Shown here piece after piece: positions 15,727-24,077 of a stretch of DNA of 64,000 nucleotides; positions within the stretch are counted from its first letter, which is position 1; each line of letters starts with the position of its first letter. Source of the DNA: Streptomyces regalis. Lineage in GTDB: Bacteria > Actinomycetota > Actinomycetes > Streptomycetales > Streptomycetaceae. The translations under genes were made by a program, and so were the position numbers. The DNA lies in the NCBI RefSeq assembly GCF_001509475.1, contig NZ_LLZG01000410.1:1-64000 (forward strand), given 5' to 3'. The notes under the pieces are model-generated. The model was given only the letters and a program-made list of their open reading frames with translations. It was not told where the DNA came from and made no database searches.

Positions 15727-16910
15727 CGGCTGCTCGCGGTGGCAGCGAGGTCGGCAACCGCCTTGAGCAGCGCGGTCGCCGCCGTTTCGATCTCCTCGGG
15801 CGTGCTCCAGCGGCCCAAGGACAGCCGCAGGGCCCCGAGCGCGCGGTCCGCGTCCAGACCCATGGCGGTCAGAACGGGCGAGGGCGTGTGGGTGTCTCTG
15901 TGGCAGGCCGATCCGGTGGAGGCCGCGAGGCCGGGGGCGGCGACCAGGAGTTCGTGCCCGAGCAAGCCGTCGATGCTGACGTTCAGCGTGTTGGGCAGGC
16001 GTCCCGTGTCGGGTCCGTTGAGGTGGACGCGGCCGGGCAGGGCATCGGTCAGGCGCCGGTGCAGACAGTCCCGGAGTGCCGCGATACGGCCGCCCGGCGT
16101 CCCGTCGGCGAGTTCCCCGGCGGCGAGTTCGGCGGCCGTGCCCAGCGCGACGGCGAGCGCGACGTTCTCGGTGCCGGCGCGCAGGCCCCCTTCCTGCCCT
16201 CCGCCGTGGACGAGCGGTTCGACGGCGACACCCTGGCGGACGTACAGCGCGGCGATACCCTTCGGCGCGTACATCTTGTGGCCGACCACCGTCAGCAGGT
16301 CGACGCCCAACTCCCGTACGTCCAAAGGGATTTTCCCGGCGGCCTGGGCGGCGTCGCAGTGGAAGAGCGCACCGTGGGCGCGGGTGATGCGGGCAAGCTC
16401 GGCGATGGGCTGGAGAGCGCCGGTCTCGTTGTTCGCGGCCATGACCGAGACCAGGACCGTGCGCTCGGTGAGGGCGGCGGCGAGCGCCGCCGGGTCGACC
16501 AGACCGACGCCGTCGACAGGCAGGTACGTCACCTCTGCGCCGTGGAGGCGTTCCAGGGAGCGGCAGGTCTCCAGGATGGCCGGGTGCTCAGTGACCTGGG
16601 TGATCACATGTGGGCGGTCGGCGCTGGTGCCCAGCACGGCGCCGCGCAGGGCAAGGTTGTCGGCCTCGGAGCCGGAGCCGGTGAAGATGAGCTCGCCGGG
16701 CCGGGCCCCGATCAGGGCCGCGACCTGAGCGCGTGACTGATCGAGCGCGCGGCGGGGCCGGTCGCCATAGGAATGGCTGCTGGAGGGGTTGCCGAAGTGA
16801 TGCCCGAGGTGAGGCAGCATCGCGTCGACCACTCTCGGGTCCACCGGGGTGGTGGCGTTGTAGTCCAGATAGACCGGCCCGCCCCGCAGCCCCGGGTGCG
16901 CGGGGATCAC
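15723..16910 (-). CDS. Cysteine desulfurase (NifS/IscS family)
   Basis: 395 residues, PLP-dependent. It opens with VYLDYNATTPVDPRV, and the internal aldimine Lys is in VVGHKMYAPKG. PLP contacts are FTGSGSEADNLAL and HCDAAQAAGK, and the mobile catalytic-Cys loop is STGSACHRDTHTPS. It transfers cysteine sulfur to an acceptor as persulfide. The GTG start at 16910 overlaps the upstream stop (GTGA), and the stop overlaps the TusA-like gene. Placed in a sulfur island rather than beside Fe-S scaffold genes, it likely feeds thiolation or persulfide handling. Confidence 0.9.
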   Translation of the reverse strand: MIPAHPGLRGGPVYLDYNATTPVDPRVVDAMLPHLGHHFGNPSSSHSYGDRPRRALDQSRAQVAALIGARPGELIFTGSGSEADNLALRGAVLGTSADRPHVITQVTEHPAILETCRSLERLHGAEVTYLPVDGVGLVDPAALAAALTERTVLVSVMAANNETGALQPIAELARITRAHGALFHCDAAQAAGKIPLDVRELGVDLLTVVGHKMYAPKGIAALYVRQGVAVEPLVHGGGQEGGLRAGTENVALAVALGTAAELAAGELADGTPGGRIAALRDCLHRRLTDALPGRVHLNGPDTGRLPNTLNVSIDGLLGHELLVAAPGLAASTGSACHRDTHTPSPVLTAMGLDADRALGALRLSLGRWSTPEEIETAATALLKAVADLAATASSR

Positions 16911-17575
16911 GCGGCATCTCCGGTGGCCACCGGCAGATCGGCGAGGCGCCACTCCAGCATGCCGTCGGACAGCCGTACGGCTCGCCGCCCGCGGGCGTTG
17001 AGCAGCCGTACGGCGTCGTGGGCCAGGACGCAGTACTCGCCGCGGCAGTAGGCGACGACCTCGGTGTCGGCGGGCAACTCGGCGATACGGTCGGCGAGTT
17101 CCTCGACCGGGATGGAGAGCGCGCCGGGGATGTGCCCGGCGGCGTACTCCTCGGTCGGACGCACGTCGAGGACGACGACCTCGCCCGCCTGCGCGCGGGC
17201 CAGCAGTTCCTCGCGTCCGACCCCCTCCGGCCCGTCGTCCCCGAGGTAGGCGGTGCGGGCGGCTTCGACGCCTGCCTGGTGGGTCTGGGCGACCCGGCGC
17301 AGCAGAGCGTAGAGAGCGGCGACGTCGTCTCCGGCCAGCCGGTAGTGGATGCGCACGCCCTCGCGACGGGTGGCCACGAGCCCGGCCTGCTTGAGGGTCT
17401 GCAGGTGGGCCGAGGCCGTGGTCAGGTTCAGCCCCGCCGCCTTGGCCAGGGCGTCGACGGTGCGCTCGCCCTGGGCCAGCAGATCGAGCAGTTCCAGACG
17501 CTTTCCACTGCTCAGCGCCTTACCGGTGTGGGCGAAGGCGTCGTACAGCGCCGTCTTGCGCGCGGGGTCTCCCAT
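16907..17575 (-). CDS. ArsR-type regulator fused to a rhodanese domain
   Basis: 222 residues. Residues about 1-100 are an ArsR winged helix (LELLDLLAQGERTVDALAKAAGLNLTTASAHLQTLKQAGL). Residues about 120-215 are a rhodanese domain with loop YCRGEYC. The ArsR part contains no Cys; the only cysteines are the two in that loop, so persulfidation there is the obvious signal (inference). The ATG at 17575 is preceded by GGAGG at five-base spacing; earlier in-frame codons would run through the promoter. First gene of the operon with the desulfurase and TusA-like genes, and divergent from the persulfide dioxygenase. Confidence 0.88.
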   Translation of the reverse strand: MGDPARKTALYDAFAHTGKALSSGKRLELLDLLAQGERTVDALAKAAGLNLTTASAHLQTLKQAGLVATRREGVRIHYRLAGDDVAALYALLRRVAQTHQAGVEAARTAYLGDDGPEGVGREELLARAQAGEVVVLDVRPTEEYAAGHIPGALSIPVEELADRIAELPADTEVVAYCRGEYCVLAHDAVRLLNARGRRAVRLSDGMLEWRLADLPVATGDAA

Positions 17576-17590
17576 CGCATCCTCCATAAA

Positions 17591-17606
17591 TCCATGGAAT
17601 ATTGTA
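17591..17606 (-). promoter_or_regulatory. Promoter and operator of the ArsR-rhodanese operon
   Basis: On the minus strand, TACAAT (17606-17601) is a good -10 and the predicted start falls inside the palindrome TCCATGGA (17591-17598). This is a typical place for an ArsR repressor. The AT-rich stretch is shared with the divergent MBL-rhodanese gene. Confidence 0.55.
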
Positions 17607-17706
17607 TCTATAGGCGGGCGCCATGACCATCCAGTGGCCCCCAGTGGCCACCCCGGCGGCCGTCCAGGCGGCCATCCAGCGCCCACCGTGACACCAGGAG
17701 GATCTG

Positions 17707-19065
17707 ATGGGCTTCGCTGACGATCACCTGATACCGCTGGTCGACGAGGGGCTGGGCAACAGCGCCTACCTCGTCGACCTGGGCGACGGACGCGCCCTGG
17801 CCGTGGACGCGAGCCGGGATCTGCGCGCCCTGCGCACGGCCTCCGAGCGGCGCGGGCTGAGCGTCGCCTACGCCGCCGACACCCATCTGCACGCCGACTT
17901 CCTCACCGGCGCGCTCCAGCTCGCGGCCGACGACGGCGCGACCGTTCTGGCCTCCGCCGCCGGACACCGCGCCTTCCCGCACACCGCGCTCGCCGACGGC
18001 GACGAGACCGACCTGGGCGGGCTGACCCTGCGGGCCCTGGCCACCCCCGGACACACCGACGAGCACCTGTCCTTCCTCCTCCTGGACGGCACAAGGGAGT
18101 TGGGCGTCTTCACCGGCGGATCCCTCATCGTCGGCTCCGCGGCCCGCACCGACCTGCTCGGCGCCGAACGCGCGGAGGAACTGGCCCGCGCCCAGTACCA
18201 GTCGCTGCGGCGGCTGGCCGACCTCCCGGACGCGACCGCCGTGTGGCCCACCCACGGCGCCGGCTCCTTCTGCTCCGCCCCGCCCGGCGCCGAACGCACC
18301 ACCACCATCGGCGCCCAGAAACAGGCCAACGCCCTGCTCGCCGCGCCGGACGAGGACACGTTCGTACGGCAGCTGCTGGGCAGCCTCGGCTCCTACCCCG
18401 CCTACTTCGACCGCCTGGCCGAGATCAACCGGCGCGGCCCCGCAGTCCTCGGCACCGCCCCCACCCTCGCCGCGCTCTCGCCGGCCGGGACACGCCAACT
18501 GCTGGACCAGGGCGCCCAGATCGTCGACGTACGCCCCGTCAAGGACTTCGCCCACGGCCACATCCCCGGCGCGATCTCCATTCCGCTGCGCGACCAGTTC
18601 GCCACCTGGCTCGGCTGGCTGCTGCCCGACGCCACCCCGCTGGTCTTCGTCACCGCACCGGGGCAGGACCTCGCCGAACTCACCTGGCATGCCCTGAAGA
18701 TCGGATACGAGCGGCCGGCCGGGCACCTGGAGTGGACCGCGTGGCAGGCGGACGGCGGACAGCAGCGGACCATCGACCTGCTCACCGCCGACCGCATCGC
18801 CGACCGCCCGGTCCTCGACATCCGGCAGCGGGCCGAGCACGTCACCGGACACATCCCCGGCGCCGTCGGCCTCGAACTCGGTGAACTGACCGCCCGTACC
18901 GACGAAGCACCTGCCGGGGCCGTGGTCGCCTGCGGGCACGGCGAGCGCGCCATGACCGCCGCCAGCCTCCTCGCGCGTGCCGGACACGACGACCTTGCCG
19001 TCCTGGACGGCGGACCGGCCGACTGGGCCAAGGCCACCGGCCGCACGCTGGAGGCAGGCGCGTGA
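17707..19065 (+). CDS. Persulfide dioxygenase-type MBL hydrolase with two rhodanese domains
   Basis: 452 residues. The ETHE1/CstB-like MBL domain (1-240) has the metal motif THLHADFLTG, His in TPGHTDEHL and a late PTHGAGSFC segment. The first rhodanese domain (about 265-350) lacks the active Cys (FVTAPGQD); the second (about 360-450) keeps it in VACGHGERAM. The order matches multidomain persulfide dioxygenase-sulfurtransferases that oxidise low-molecular-weight persulfides. RBS AGGAGGA precedes ATG 17707. It is divergent from the ArsR-rhodanese regulator and coupled by GTGA to a transporter. Confidence 0.88.
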   Translation: MGFADDHLIPLVDEGLGNSAYLVDLGDGRALAVDASRDLRALRTASERRGLSVAYAADTHLHADFLTGALQLAADDGATVLASAAGHRAFPHTALADGDETDLGGLTLRALATPGHTDEHLSFLLLDGTRELGVFTGGSLIVGSAARTDLLGAERAEELARAQYQSLRRLADLPDATAVWPTHGAGSFCSAPPGAERTTTIGAQKQANALLAAPDEDTFVRQLLGSLGSYPAYFDRLAEINRRGPAVLGTAPTLAALSPAGTRQLLDQGAQIVDVRPVKDFAHGHIPGAISIPLRDQFATWLGWLLPDATPLVFVTAPGQDLAELTWHALKIGYERPAGHLEWTAWQADGGQQRTIDLLTADRIADRPVLDIRQRAEHVTGHIPGAVGLELGELTARTDEAPAGAVVACGHGERAMTAASLLARAGHDDLAVLDGGPADWAKATGRTLEAGA

Positions 19066-20363
19066 CCTCCTCCAAGTTCCCGACTCCGCTCGGACAGGGG
19101 GGACCCCCGTCCGCCACCCCCGGCGGCATACGGCTCGGACTGCGCGCCAACCTCACCCAGTTCACTCTGCTCGTCGTGGTCAACGCCCTGGTCGGCGGCA
19201 TGCTCGGCCAGGAACGCACCGTCCTGCCCCTGCTCGCCGACGACGTCTTCCACCTGTCCGCCTACACCGCCGCCCTCACCTACATCCTGGCCTTCGGCAC
19301 CACCAAGGCCATCACCAACTTCTTCGCCGGCACCTGGTCCGACCGCTACGGCCGCAAGCCGGTCCTGATCGCCGGCTGGCTGATCGCGCTACCCGTGCCT
19401 GCCATGCTGGCCTGGGGCCCCAGCTGGGCCTGGATCATCGCCGCCAACGTCCTGCTCGGCATGAACCAGGGCCTGACCTGGTCCACCACCGTCATCATGA
19501 AGATCGACCTGGTCGGCCCGGAACGCCGCGGCCTGGCCATGGGCTTCAACGAAGCCGCCGGATACCTCGCCGTCGCCGCCACGGCCATGGCCACCGGCGC
19601 CATCGCCGAACACGCCGGGCTACGGCCGGAGCCGTTCCTCCTCAGCGCCGCCTACCTCGTCCTGGCCCTGGCCCTGTCCACCGTCTTCGTCCGCGAGACC
19701 CGCGACCACGCCCGCGCCGAGGCCGCGCTGCACCCCGTACAGACAGCCACGGAGATGACAACGGCCCAGATCGCCCGCCGCACCAGCCTCACCGACAAAG
19801 CCCTGTCCGCCGCCAGCCAGGCCGGCCTGGTCAACAACCTCAACGACGCCCTCGCCTGGGGCATCTTCCCCCTGCTCTTCGCCGCCCACGGCCTGTCCAT
19901 CGCCCAGATCGGCGTCCTCGCCGCGCTCTATCCCGCCGTGTGGGGGGCGGGCCAGATGCTCACCGGCTGGTGGTCCGACCACATCGGCCGCAAGCACCTC
20001 ATCACCGCGGGCATGCTGCTGCAGGCCGCCGCCATCGCCCTCGTCGCCGCCGGAACCACCTTCTCCGTCTGGGCCACCGCCCAGATCCTGCTCGGCATCG
20101 GCACCGCACTGGTCTACCCGACCCTGCTCGCCGTCATCGGCGACGTGGCCCACCCCGCCTGGCGCGCCCGCGCTGTCGGCGTCTACCGGCTATGGCGTGA
20201 CGGCGGCTTCGCCGTCGGCGCACTGGTCGCCGGGGCCCTCGCCGACGCCTACAGCCTCACCACCGCCATCTGGGCCGTCGCCGCCCTGACCGCCGCCTCC
20301 GGCCTCGTTGTCGCGGTCCGCATGTACGAAACCCACCCGCGTCCCACGCCAGCGGGCAACTGA
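19062..20363 (+). CDS. MFS transporter of the sulfur island
   Basis: 433 residues with 12 predicted membrane segments. The family loop motif appears as GTWSDRYGRKPVLIAG between TM2 and TM3 and is echoed in the second half as GWWSDHIGRKHLITAG. Starts at GTG inside the stop of the persulfide dioxygenase gene, so co-translated. A sulfur-related substrate (sulfite, thiosulfate or an organosulfur compound) is suggested by context only. Confidence 0.86.
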   Translation: MTSSKFPTPLGQGGPPSATPGGIRLGLRANLTQFTLLVVVNALVGGMLGQERTVLPLLADDVFHLSAYTAALTYILAFGTTKAITNFFAGTWSDRYGRKPVLIAGWLIALPVPAMLAWGPSWAWIIAANVLLGMNQGLTWSTTVIMKIDLVGPERRGLAMGFNEAAGYLAVAATAMATGAIAEHAGLRPEPFLLSAAYLVLALALSTVFVRETRDHARAEAALHPVQTATEMTTAQIARRTSLTDKALSAASQAGLVNNLNDALAWGIFPLLFAAHGLSIAQIGVLAALYPAVWGAGQMLTGWWSDHIGRKHLITAGMLLQAAAIALVAAGTTFSVWATAQILLGIGTALVYPTLLAVIGDVAHPAWRARAVGVYRLWRDGGFAVGALVAGALADAYSLTTAIWAVAALTAASGLVVAVRMYETHPRPTPAGN

Positions 20364-20470
20364 CCTGCGGGCACTCCACCATCACGCTGACCAACTCACG
20401 CACGGCAGGCTGGTGACCAGGTCCGCCTCACCAAGGTGACCGCGCCGCAGCAGGAAGCGCCAGAGCGTTT

Positions 20471-20506
20471 GATGCCGGGCGGTCCGCAGAGAGACCGCCC
20501 GGCATC
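20471..20506. terminator. Bidirectional terminator between MFS and GH13 genes
   Basis: Arms GATGCCGGGCGGTC and GACCGCCCGGCATC are exact inverted repeats around CGCAGAGA, between convergent genes. Confidence 0.88.
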
Positions 20507-20539
20507 TCGACGATGATCAGGAAGCGAGCTCCGCGTCGG

Positions 20540-22183
20540 TCAGGGGGCGACCCGCAGCCACGCCGTCGCGTCCTGCGGAAGACGGCCGGCTTCGAGAGGT
20601 GCGCTGCTGAGCAGGACTTCACCCGCGGGAAGAGCCACGGACTCCGTTCCGAAGTTGGCGAGGCACAGCCACCCGCCGGAGCGCCGGAACTGGAGGACGT
20701 CCGCCGGGCCGGACTCGATCCACTCGAAGTCCGCACCGGTGTTCAGGGCGGTTCGCAGCTGCATGGCCCGGCGGTACAGGGTCAGCGTGGAGTCCGGGTC
20801 CTCCGCCTGGACCGAGACGGCGTACGACTCGAACCACGAGGGCTGCGGCGGCCGCGCCGGCCCGGGGCCGAAGCCGAAGGAGGGCCCGTCGGCCGCCCAC
20901 GGGAGCGGCACGCGGCAGCCGTCACGGCCCTTCTCACGACCGCCGGACCGGGTCGCTATCGGGTCCTCCAGGACCTCGGGCGGCAGATCGCCCACTTCGT
21001 GGAGTCCCAGCTCCTCGCCCTGGTAGATGTAGGTCGAGCCGGGCAGGGCCAGGGTCACCAGGGCCGCCGCCCGGGCGCGCCGCTCGCCGAGAGCGCGGTC
21101 GAGGGTGGGCGTCGTGCCGTCCGTGAGCAGCCACTGCCTCGCGGCGTTCATCGTCGTGAGCTCCGGGTCCTCGGGCAGGCCGTAGCGGGTGGCCACCCGG
21201 GGCGCGTCGTGGCAGCCCAGCAGCCAGGTCGTGGTCGACCCGTGCTCGTACGTCTGCTCCAGCCCCGAGTCGATGGCCTTGCGAAAGTCCGCCGACCACC
21301 AGCCGGCCTCCTGCATCTCGAAGTTGAACGCCTGGCCGAGGCCGTCCGCAGAGGCGTACCGGGCGCGGCGCGACGGATGGACGCCCGCCTCCGCGACAGC
21401 GAACCGCGGCGGGTCGTACTCGTCGAAGACGCGGCGCCACTGCGCGTAGACCTCGTGGACCGCGTCACGGTCCCACAGGGGGTGCGAGCCGTCCGTCCGG
21501 CCGGTCACGGCCACCTCGGTCCAGGGAGCGAACGGTTCGGACATGTCCTTGACCAGGCCGTGTGCGACATCGACCCGGAAGCCGTCGACGCCCCGGTCGG
21601 ACCAGAAGCGCAGGGTCCTCAGAAAGTCGTCCCGGACCTCCTCGTCGTCCCAGTTGAGGTCAGGCTGCTCCCTGGCGAAGAGGTGGAAGTACCACTGCCC
21701 GTCGCCCACCGGCTCCCAGGCCGATCCGCCGAAAAGGGACTCCCAGTCGTTGGGCGGCAGTTCTCCCGCGGGGCCCAGGCCGTCCCGGAAGATGTAGCGC
21801 CGGCGTTCGCGCGAGTCGCGCCCTGCCGCGAGGGCCGCCCGGAACCATGCGTGCCGGTCCGAGCTGTGGTTGGGCACGATGTCGACGACGACCTTGATGC
21901 CGGCCCCGTGCAGGGCCTCCACCATGGCGTCGAAGTCCTGGAGCGTGCCGAGGCGCGGGTCGACGTCGCGATAGTCGTCGACGTCGTATCCGCCGTCGGC
22001 CAGTGCGGACGGGTAGAACGGGCTCAGCCAGACCGCGTCGACGCCCAACCGGGAGAGGTACGGCACCCGTGAGGTGATGCCGGCGATGTTGCCCACGCCG
22101 TCCCCGTCCGTGTCGGCGAAACTCCGGGGATAGATCTGGTAGATGACCGCGTTCTTCCACCAGTCGGGCGGGGTGTGAGGCAT
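20540..22183 (-). CDS. GH13 alpha-glucosidase (oligo-1,6-glucosidase type)
   Basis: 547 residues, cytoplasmic, no signal. GH13 regions are VDIVPNHSS, GFRVDVAHG (nucleophile Asp), FAVAEAGVHP (acid/base Glu) and LLGCHDAPR, where the usual NHD reads CHD. It should hydrolyse imported alpha-glucosides. ATG 22183 follows AGGAGTTCCCCC. Last gene of the five-gene uptake operon and about half identical in phrasing to the GH13 gene at the other end, so the two are paralogues. Confidence 0.92.
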   Translation of the reverse strand: MPHTPPDWWKNAVIYQIYPRSFADTDGDGVGNIAGITSRVPYLSRLGVDAVWLSPFYPSALADGGYDVDDYRDVDPRLGTLQDFDAMVEALHGAGIKVVVDIVPNHSSDRHAWFRAALAAGRDSRERRRYIFRDGLGPAGELPPNDWESLFGGSAWEPVGDGQWYFHLFAREQPDLNWDDEEVRDDFLRTLRFWSDRGVDGFRVDVAHGLVKDMSEPFAPWTEVAVTGRTDGSHPLWDRDAVHEVYAQWRRVFDEYDPPRFAVAEAGVHPSRRARYASADGLGQAFNFEMQEAGWWSADFRKAIDSGLEQTYEHGSTTTWLLGCHDAPRVATRYGLPEDPELTTMNAARQWLLTDGTTPTLDRALGERRARAAALVTLALPGSTYIYQGEELGLHEVGDLPPEVLEDPIATRSGGREKGRDGCRVPLPWAADGPSFGFGPGPARPPQPSWFESYAVSVQAEDPDSTLTLYRRAMQLRTALNTGADFEWIESGPADVLQFRRSGGWLCLANFGTESVALPAGEVLLSSAPLEAGRLPQDATAWLRVAP

Positions 22184-22239
22184 GGGGGAACTCCTGAAGT
22201 GGTCGGTGGAGCCGGGGCGGTGCGGTGCGGCGGGATCGG

Positions 22240-23121
22240 CTACTTGATGGCGCCGCGGGTGACGCCGGACATGACCCAGCGCTGGGCGAACAGGTAGGCG
22301 ATGAGCGTCGGCGCCATGGCCATCAGGTAGGAGGCGAAGGCGACGTTGTAGTTCGAGGCGAACTTCAGCTGGAAGATGTTCTGCACGACCGGGATGGTCT
22401 GGAGCGAAGGGTCGCTGATGATCAGCGACGGCATCATGAAGTCGTTCCACGACGAGAGGAAGGCGAAGATGCCGACCGTCGCGTTCATCGGGGCCAGCAG
22501 AGGCAGGATCAGCTTCCGGAACACCTGCCATGTGGTGCAGCCGTCCATGCGGGCGCTCTCCTCCAGCTCGTGCGGGATCGAGCGCAGGAACGCGGTGTAG
22601 AGAAGGACGTTGAACGACATCGCGAACAGGATGTGCAGCACGGCGACGCCGAACGGGTTGTCCAGGCCCACCAGGGACGTCAGCTTCACCTGGGGCAGCG
22701 CCACCACCGGGAACGGGATGAACATCGCGGCCAGCAGGTAGAAGTAGGACCACTTGAACAGCCTGCGGTTCCAGTTGCGCGCGATGGCGTACGACGCGAG
22801 CGAGGACACGAGCAGCTGGCCGACGACGGCTATGGCGGTGACGGTCAGGGAGATGCCGAAGGCTCTCGGGAAGTCGGTGAGTTCCCACGCGGTCTTGAAG
22901 TTGCCCAGTTCGATCGGTGTGGGCCAGGCGAAGCCGGAGCCCGACGCCGCCTGCCGGTCGGACTTCAGCGCCATGGAGACGGCGAAGTAGAGCGGGACGA
23001 GCACCACCAGGGTGCCCAGGGCCAGAAGAGTGGTCTGGACCCAGTTGACCCGGTACTTCTCCTTCGGCGCCTTGATGGCCTCCGCCGCACGGGCGGTCAC
23101 CGTGGGATCGATCGCTGTCAT
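22240..23121 (-). CDS. Sugar ABC transporter permease (MalG type)
   Basis: 293 residues, six membrane segments. The EAA loop contacting the ATPase reads EESARMDGCTTWQVFRKLILPLLAP. It overlaps the preceding permease gene by four bases. No ATPase is encoded here, so it probably uses a shared MsiK-type ATPase, as known in Streptomyces. Confidence 0.93.
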   Translation of the reverse strand: MTAIDPTVTARAAEAIKAPKEKYRVNWVQTTLLALGTLVVLVPLYFAVSMALKSDRQAASGSGFAWPTPIELGNFKTAWELTDFPRAFGISLTVTAIAVVGQLLVSSLASYAIARNWNRRLFKWSYFYLLAAMFIPFPVVALPQVKLTSLVGLDNPFGVAVLHILFAMSFNVLLYTAFLRSIPHELEESARMDGCTTWQVFRKLILPLLAPMNATVGIFAFLSSWNDFMMPSLIISDPSLQTIPVVQNIFQLKFASNYNVAFASYLMAMAPTLIAYLFAQRWVMSGVTRGAIK

Positions 23122-24053
23122 GACAGGTTCACCTCACGGTTGCGCACGAAGAGCAGCTGAAGCAGGGAGACCAGGACGGTGAAGACGAAGAAGACGACGG
23201 CGTTGGCCATCTGAAAGGCGTAGTCGCCGCCTGCGAAGCCGTTGAAGATGGTCATGGCGACGCTCATGGTCGCGGTGCCGGGGCCGCCGCCCGTGAGGCC
23301 GACGATGATGTCGTAGGCGTTGAGGAACCCCTTGAACCCCAGGATGGTGTTGATGATCACGTACCCGAAGAGCAGCGGGAAGGTGATGCTGCGGAACCGG
23401 CGCCAGGCGCCCGCGCCGTCGAGCTGGGCCGCCTCGTAGATCTCGTTCGGGATCGCCATGAGGCCGGCGAGGTAGATGATGACGGCGCCCGGTACGGCCT
23501 GCCACGCCGTCACGATGACGATGGCCAGCCAGGCCCAGTTCTCGTTGGCGAGGAGGCTGGTCTCCCCTGCGGTCCAGCCGAGCTGGGCCGCGAACTGCGG
23601 GACGGCGTTGGAGAAGAGGTAGTTGAAGACGTAGGCGATGACGATGCCGGAGATCACCATCGGGATGAAGTAGATCCCGCGCAGCCCCGTCTTCCACTTG
23701 ATACGGCCGTTGAGCCCCAGGGCCAGCAGCAGGGCGAGGGTGTTGACCACGACCGTCGTGACGACCGCGAACCAGATCGTGAACCAGTAGGAGTCGAGAA
23801 TCCGGGGGTCGCCGAACATCGACGTGTAGTTCCGGATGCCGATGAACTTCCAGTCGCCGAAGCCCGCGTAGTCGGTGAGGCTGTAGAACATGCCCACGAG
23901 GCCCGGCAGCGTGATGAACAGGGTGAACAGCAGGACCGCGGGCACGAGCATGAGGTAGTAGGTCCGCTCAGCCTTACGGGGCCGTACCTTCCCGGGGCCG
24001 GGCGGCTGGGTGACTGTGCCGGAACCTGCTTCCTTGACCGCCGTCAGACTCAT
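23118..24053 (-). CDS. Sugar ABC transporter permease (MalF type)
   Basis: 311 residues, six membrane segments after a basic N-terminus (KVRPRKAERTYYLMLVPAVLLFTLF). The EAA loop reads YEAAQLDGAGAWRRFRSITFPLL. It pairs with the MalG-type permease downstream. Confidence 0.93.
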   Translation of the reverse strand: MSLTAVKEAGSGTVTQPPGPGKVRPRKAERTYYLMLVPAVLLFTLFITLPGLVGMFYSLTDYAGFGDWKFIGIRNYTSMFGDPRILDSYWFTIWFAVVTTVVVNTLALLLALGLNGRIKWKTGLRGIYFIPMVISGIVIAYVFNYLFSNAVPQFAAQLGWTAGETSLLANENWAWLAIVIVTAWQAVPGAVIIYLAGLMAIPNEIYEAAQLDGAGAWRRFRSITFPLLFGYVIINTILGFKGFLNAYDIIVGLTGGGPGTATMSVAMTIFNGFAGGDYAFQMANAVVFFVFTVLVSLLQLLFVRNREVNLS

Positions 24054-24077
24054 GGTTGTCTCCTCCCGGTCGCCACG

